A stretch of DNA of 64,000 nucleotides from Dryococelus australis (Eukaryota > Arthropoda > Insecta > Phasmatodea > Phasmatidae): positions 218,888,275 to 218,952,274 of the forward strand of contig CM056995.1 of assembly GCA_029891345.1 (NCBI GenBank), read 5' to 3'. A program made the position numbers and the translations under genes. Below the pieces are notes generated by a model. It saw only the letters and a list, made by a program, of their open reading frames with translations. It was not told the DNA's origin and searched no databases. Below are positions 58,734 to 64,000 of this stretch, one piece after another (the stretch's first letter is position 1; every line of letters begins with the position of its first letter).

Positions 58734-59840
58734 AAAAGATCAACTAGCTACATTCTTAAAAGCTAGTGCTTTGTATGGAAATGGACTTACCAAGTCAAAG
58801 TGCTCGATGTTATTCAAAACAGTGTTGTGTCCCGAAACTTAAAAACTCGTTGGCCAGACGGAAAACCAGGAGATGAATTGTTTAACAGTTTCATGAAGTG
58901 TTACAAGGATCTCTCAATTAGAAAAGGTGAAGCATTATCCCTTAAAAGGCTGAAGGGTGCAGACCCATTTGTAGTACACAAATTTTATGATGACATAGTA
59001 TGAAAAGGAAAATGTAATTAGTCCTGACCTTATCTATAACTGTGACGAAACAGCTTTTTGCTATAACCCAAAAGATGTCAAAATCATTACTGAGAAAGGG
59101 GGGGAAAAAAGGTTTTCCAAAAATGTAGGTGGGTATGGGGTAGAACGTACAAACAGTTCTGGCATGTGGTAGAGCTTCAAGTGAATTGATACCTCAATTC
59201 ATCTTTCATAAAGGAAAAATCGTTATGTCATCATGATTTGCAACAAAAGAAGAGCAAGATAACCTATTTGTAAAGATGTATACCCAGGAACAAGAATCAC
59301 AGCTAGCAAAAATGGGTAGATGGAAACAGAGATATTTTCAAACTGATTTGCCAATGTTTTCTGTAAAAATATCCTCTCAAAGGAAAGTAGGAATTGTCAA
59401 AAGGTTGTGTTGTTCTTTACTGGCTACGGTGCACATGTCAAACTGACAACTCTAAGAATGGCAGTTGACAATGACGTAATTATTGTTAAACTTCCACTTA
59501 ATCTGATCCATGTTATGCAACGCGTAGATCGAACCTGCCTCAGGTCTCTCAAGCAGGCATGAAATAAGCTGCTGTTAGGGCATACTTGTACCATTCCAGG
59601 TGACAGTGACTCAAAGAAAAGATTTTCAGCATTTATTGGGAAGTTATGGTGGTCTCATTTTCATGAAAGATACCTAATTTCTGGGTTTATGTCTACTGGC
59701 TTATTTCCAATTAACAGAGACGCAATCCCAGCAGAAGATTTTGATCCACTGGCACTACAACTGTACAAAACAGTACAGGAACATAGGCCTACATCTACAG
59801 CCAACTCATACACATAAGTCTCAATTGTTGAAACACATGA
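58734..59840 (+). pseudogene. Pogo/CENP-B-like transposase, second DNA-binding and DDE part
   Basis: Resumes with DQLATFLKASALYGNGLTK, then after a frameshift (about 58800) LDVIQNSVVSRNLKTRWPDGKPGDELFNSFMK, then DPFVVHKFYDD. This is the second (CENPB-type) helix-turn-helix. Next comes the catalytic domain: LIYNCDETAFCYNPKDV at about 59028-59080 carries the first Asp of the DDE triad in the Cys-Asp-Glu-Thr context. The later parts are broken: the region expected to carry the second Asp (around 59410-59450, YGAHV-like) and the third acidic residue are not clean. It is a Tc1/mariner-superfamily pogo-type element, inactivated. Confidence 0.85.
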
Positions 59841-60155
59841 GAGCAATAATTTTACATCTGCTTTGGTTCATGTTACAACTTCAGCAACTCCAACAAATGC
59901 TGAGAGCAGTAATTTTACACCTACCTTAGACCATGTTGCACCTTCAGCTACTCCCAACAAATGCTAAGAGCTGTGATGTTACACCTATCTTGGACCATAC
60001 TTCACCTTTAGCAACTCCAACAAATGCTGAGAACAGTAATGTTAAACCTACCTTGGGCCATGTTGCACCTTCAGTGACTCCAACAAATACTGAGGACAGT
60101 AATGTTCACATACCATTTTTCATGCTGCACCTTAAGCGACTCCACCAGATGCTCA
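59839..60155 (+). repeat. Coding 63-bp tandem repeat in the transposase tail
   Basis: Five units start at 59839, 59902, 59966, 60029 and 60092, with the core gagagcagtaattttacacc and ending aactccaacaaatgct. The period is 63 bp (21 codons) except 64 bp for the second unit, which has one extra base and thus shifts the frame inside the array. Confidence 0.9.
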
Positions 60156-60159
60156 CAGA

Positions 60160-60855
60160 ACACCCGAAGATTCCTCCTCTACTAAACACACAATTTCATT
60201 TGAAAGTTTTGTTCGTGAATTTATCTGTCAGCTTGATAAGAAGAAAGCATGGCAGGAAGATGAGTCTAGCAAGGTGAGAAAATGACTGGAGTAAGGTATA
60301 TGGGCAAATATTAACAAGTGAAGATGCTATGAAGCAATTGGCTGATGAGGAACAGGAAGTAAGCCTACGTAAATCCAGAACAACAAGAAAGTCTATCAAA
60401 ACAAGTGTTAGGGCCAAGACTCATCATTCTGAATATCCTGAAGATTTAGCAAGAATGGATGAAGATACTAATTTACCTGGCTTCTCTGGTGTCGGTAATG
60501 TTCCTTCACAAAAACTAAAGGAAAATGTCAGGCAATGTAATTAAACGTGGAAAGGCAAAGAAAAGAAAATGTTTATACAGTTCATCCGAGACAGAAGAAG
60601 ACTGGTCTGAAAGTGGTGACAGTTTAGATGACATTGATCTGATAGGAATAGAAGAAGATTTGTGTGACACGTGCGAGTTATCTCATCGAAATGAGGTTAA
60701 TGTTGGTGTCTTTGTTTCTTTTCTCGGTGGTAAAAGAAGCACCATAATGTATCGCTATGCTTGTTTTGTACAAGAAATTACTGCAGATGACGTAGCTACA
60801 AGTTATGTATCTAAAGAATATAGAAAAAGATCAAAAAACATACATTACAAATGAA
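60160..60855 (+). pseudogene. Pogo-like transposase, C-terminal part
   Basis: Frames 60329-60544 and 60525-60854 hold a basic linker (LRKSRTTRKSIK), a KRGKAKKRK nuclear-localisation-like block, an acidic Ser/Asp patch (SSETEEDWSESGDSLDD), a CDTC pair and FVSFLGGKRSTIMYRYACFVQEI. The last segment resembles the small beta-barrel tail found at the end of many arthropod pogo-type transposases. A shift near 60535 divides them. The stop is at 60852-60854. Confidence 0.7.
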
Positions 60856-60869
60856 AAAGATCATGTTTC

Positions 60870-61780
60870 TTTCGTGAAAATCAATGGAATTATTGGTAAA
60901 TTACCAGTACCTTGCATTACAACCTCTGGGGACAGGGTAAAGTAAGTTTTTCCTGACAAAGTTGACACATTTGAAAAGTAGACTGTCATATAGGCCTATT
61001 TACTTCACTGTATACAAAAAAACACTCACCTAAATTACTATTCAAATTAGGCATATTATAGTTCTGTATGGCCTAATACAGAAATGAGATTTTCAACTTT
61101 TGTACTATTCTTTTGTTTAGATAGTATACTAGGCACTATTTGAGTTGTTTTCATTTGTAAATACTAATTCGTTTTAAGCAGACTGTTTTTAGAAGTTAAC
61201 AGAATTTCTTCTGAACCATGTTTATTATACTTAGTTTAAAAAAATATATATATTATTTTAAAAACGGCATCAACATAATTGCGAAAAATTTTATATATTT
61301 TTTTATTTTTAACTTTGTTCCCATTTTCAAGAAAATGCAATTAGCTCTAAATGACATAAAGCATCAGATTTTCCTATCCTTTAGCTTTAAATTCATGTAA
61401 CATTTATTACATTATGTTTCCATATAAACTGAAAAAAAAAATGAAATAACAACTATCACAAACAAATTTATATCTTGAAGTGATTTTTTTATTTTTGGCA
61501 ATATCTCGTGAACCATTCAAGCAAGAGAGCTGAAATTTGCTGGGCAATTAGAAGTAAGGCTAAGAATATTGTGTTTATCCTCCCAGTGAAACTAAACCAA
61601 TTGGTAGGAACTTCTAGCATCACTTCCAATTACCCTATCTGGGGTATTTAGAAGCAAAAATACTTAGACATATAAAAACTTTTTTTTTGTAGACAGGATA
61701 GCAAAAAACTAAAAATGTGCACCTTAGAATTACTACTTCACAGATGACAAAAAAATTTAGTTATACCAAAAATCCCCAAA
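60870..61780. other. Spacer downstream of transposase
   Basis: AT-rich, possibly including the 3' UTR and terminal repeat of the pogo element, which I could not delimit. No other feature seen. Confidence 0.4.
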
Positions 61781-61787
61781 AACTATA

Positions 61788-62035
61788 TATATGCTGTTCA
61801 TGGCAAAGTGAGCACTTTTTAAGGCTCTCCCAAAAGCCATTAACCACTACTAAATATATCTTATTGCGGCCTCAGGCATTGCATTTTGATAGTGGTGAAT
61901 TGTATACACTGTGTTTCTTGGTCACATTGCAATGTTTATATTAAAAAGCAGCAGGAAGATGGAAATTAGATGTAAGGAAAAATATATAAGATCCTTAAAA
62001 AGTTCTCACTTTACCATGAACGACCTATAGTCATC
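61788..62035. mobile_element. MITE with GTTCATGGyAAAGTGAGCAC ends
   Basis: The left end gctgttcatggcaaagtgagcacttttta at 61795-61825 and the inverted taaaaagttctcactttaccatgaacgac at 61994-62025 bound a ~240-bp element. The same end motif occurs inside the arms of the 12.5-13.7 kb foldback element at 12859 and 13375. Confidence 0.75.
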
Positions 62036-62444
62036 AGTCATCCAAAAATTTTTTTAACAAAAATCTGTTCTTATTACCCCTTAATATTGTAAATTTAGGT
62101 ATTGTTTAGTTAAGTCTTTTTGCAATTTAAAGTATTGTGATTAAATTTTACGATGTACATATTTTTAATTTTTTTACCCTACAATTTCCATGTTCTTTAT
62201 ACTCCTCCCCACTATGTTAAGTTAAATTTAATTTTGTAATGTACTCGCAGACTACATTGCCTTTGATTCATCAACATGACGTAGGTAACATTCCATTTGA
62301 CTCTTCATACATTGCCGCACAAATATTATAATTTCACTTTCTGCATAGAAATATTGCCACAGCAACACTAGTATTTTGGCATCATTATTTTATTTGTAAA
62401 ATAAACCATTTAAACAGCGAAATGACATCCACAACATGCTACAT

Positions 62445-62485
62445 ACATACATATGTACGCACACACACACACACACACAATTAGG
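62445..62485. repeat. Microsatellite at LINE 3' end
   Basis: catacatacatatgtacgc followed by (AC)n up to 62480, directly at the 3' end of LINE copy 3 (minus strand). It may be the element's own simple-repeat tail. Confidence 0.7.
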
Positions 62486-63462
62486 CTACCGCCCGATGGC
62501 GAGCTCTCTCAACTCTCCTTCACCCAACCAACTCCTTTTCCACTCCCTTCCTGAATTTACCAACCCCTCTCACAGATACCAATTCCTCCCTCAACACATT
62601 CCACTCCCTCACAGACCTCACAAGCATGGACTGCCTACCTCGTTCCGTTCTCCTCCACACCCTCTGAAGCTTCTCACTGTTGTTTCCTCTTCCCCTAAAC
62701 ACCCCCTTACTTAGCTTGCAGTGTAGCCCTCCCCATCCTCCCTCTTCATTCACCACCCTGTACATCCTGACTAACCATTCAACTTTCCTCCTGTCCTTCA
62801 ATGAGCTCCACCCCATTTCTTTCATCATCACTGATGGCGTATAGTTCCCTTCTTCCTCAATCCTGCCCTTGTCTTCTCCACCTACCCTTCACTCATCTTG
62901 CTGCCTTTCTCTGCACCTTTTCCAGTTCTCGCACCTCCACGTCCCATACTGCTGCAGCATATTCTAACATTGACCGTACCATTGTGCCATACGCCTTCTC
63001 CTTCACCTCACAGCTGACTCCATTCAGCACCCTTCCCAGCATAACCAGAGCCCTTCTTCCCTTTGCTACCACCCTCTCTACCTGTTTTTTCCACCTGAGG
63101 TCTCCCTGCAGTACAATCCCTAGATACTTATATTCTGCTGCTTCTTCTATCTCTTGTCCCTCCCATCTGTACATGTCCCTGCTTATCATCTTCCTTGTGA
63201 ACCTCACTACCTTAGTTTTTCTTACATTTATCTTCATTTTATTTTTTCTGGTCCACAACCATATCTTATCAATGTCCGCCTGCAAATTTCCGCCCCCCTC
63301 TCCCACCTCAGCATATACAATACAATCATCTGCAAACAATCTGATTTTTCCTCTAATCCCCAAACCCATGTCATTTACCATTATGGTAAATAACAAAGGA
63401 CCCAGCACGCTTCTCTGTGGTACCCCTGATGTAACCTCCTCTTCCTCCGATATTGCCTCCAT
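62486..63462 (-). mobile_element. CR1/Jockey-like LINE, copy 3 (3' part)
   Basis: Minus-strand frame of 189 codons (62893-63462) starts at the RT SGVPQRSVLGPLLF motif and continues FADDCIVYAEVG, LWTRKNKMKINVRKTKVVRF, YLGIVLQGDLRWKKQ, then AYGTMVRSMLEYAAAVWD. After a frameshift the C-terminal 62520-62831 frame has RRKVEWLVRMYRVVNE and SVREWNVLREELVSV. This supplies the 3' region missing from copy 2. It is 5'-truncated at 63462 inside the RT. Confidence 0.9.
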
Positions 63463-63469
63463 TTAACCC

Positions 63470-64000
63470 ATATACCTGAATTAATTGCAGTAAAACACAA
63501 TGTTAAGCTTTTTTTGCAAACCTACAACCATCAAAAATTTCAAACGTCCGTTCAGCGACTTCCCAGAATGCAGCTGTGATATGAACAATTGACAAATTGT
63601 CATACTATGGGTAATTTAAATATTTTGGTACATTTTGTACCAATACTACTTACTTGTCATACACAAATCCAAATAATACATGCACCACAAATGGTACATC
63701 AAACATGTCGCCGGCCAAACACAAATATACAAAGGGGACCGCTCATATATATATATATATATATATTTTTTACCGAATATATCCTCAAGCCCCGTAGATA
63801 TCGATCAGCAGGTAAGTCTTGAGTAATTCACCAGAATTACATGTTCTTCCACCACTGTTTTACACCTGAGTTGTTTATACCTGAATAATCCTATTTCCGC
63901 GGCACAAATATGCCCTGTAAATTACATTTTAAACATTAAGGGTTCATTTCAAATGGTAATCTCACATTTAATACAATTATTCGACCCAATATAAATATAT
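63470..64000. other. Window end, AT-rich
   Basis: No gene. An (AT)n tract lies at 63747-63765. The nearby 77-codon frame (63589-63822) crosses it and has no family features. Confidence 0.5.

Overview
The window reads as AT-rich, repeat-dense, intron-containing eukaryotic nuclear DNA. I see no operons, no rRNA or tRNA genes, no CRISPR array and no intact host gene. Nearly everything recognisable is a mobile element or a decayed virus-like gene. The transposon repertoire (CR1/Jockey-like LINEs with an esterase domain, Gypsy elements, a pogo/CENP-B-like transposase, THAP exons, many foldback MITEs, compound GT/AT/GA microsatellites) fits an arthropod. A decapod crustacean is my best guess, but this is inference from style and not from any marker gene.

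Layout. 0.26-2.1 kb: broken copy of a capsid-like (candidate double-jelly-roll) gene. 2.1-4.0 kb: 39-bp minisatellite split by a GC-rich LTR-like segment. 4.1-8.7 kb: decayed Gypsy element A (+) with divergent LTR-like ends and gag-protease remnants. 8.7-18.3 kb: microsatellites, MITEs, a 1.25-kb foldback element and two paralogous broken THAP exons (-). 18.8-23.8 kb: Gypsy element B (-) with gag, protease, RT, RNase H and integrase, all broken. 24.1-47.8 kb: a virus-like locus. 48.4-50.0, 56.1-58.7 and 62.5-63.5 kb: three copies of one LINE family (-). 52.4-53.2 kb: LINE ORF1 remnant (-). 55.9-60.9 kb: a pogo-like transposase (+) split by LINE copy 2.

The main discovery candidate is 24.1-47.8 kb. 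On the minus strand (27.1 to 24.1 kb) lie a charged protein, two copies of a protein sharing a His-Gly-Ile-Pro-Trp signature (candidate DnaQ-like exonucleases), then a second copy of the capsid-like gene. On the plus strand (27.6-33.2 kb) is a broken primase-helicase: an Asp-x-Asp primase-type motif followed about 3.1 kb later by an SF3-type Walker A. After repeats come a MADF-domain gene (+, 41.2-41.9 kb), a family B DNA polymerase (-, 45.5-42.2 kb), two unrecognised plus-strand genes and a Gln-rich/CxxC protein (-). Replication genes plus a candidate capsid gene imply an integrated large DNA virus or a giant self-replicating transposon. Every long gene has frameshifts or stops, so this copy is a fossil. 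I cannot place it in a named family from sequence alone.

Coordinates of repeats and broken genes are hand-read and approximate unless a codon position is given.
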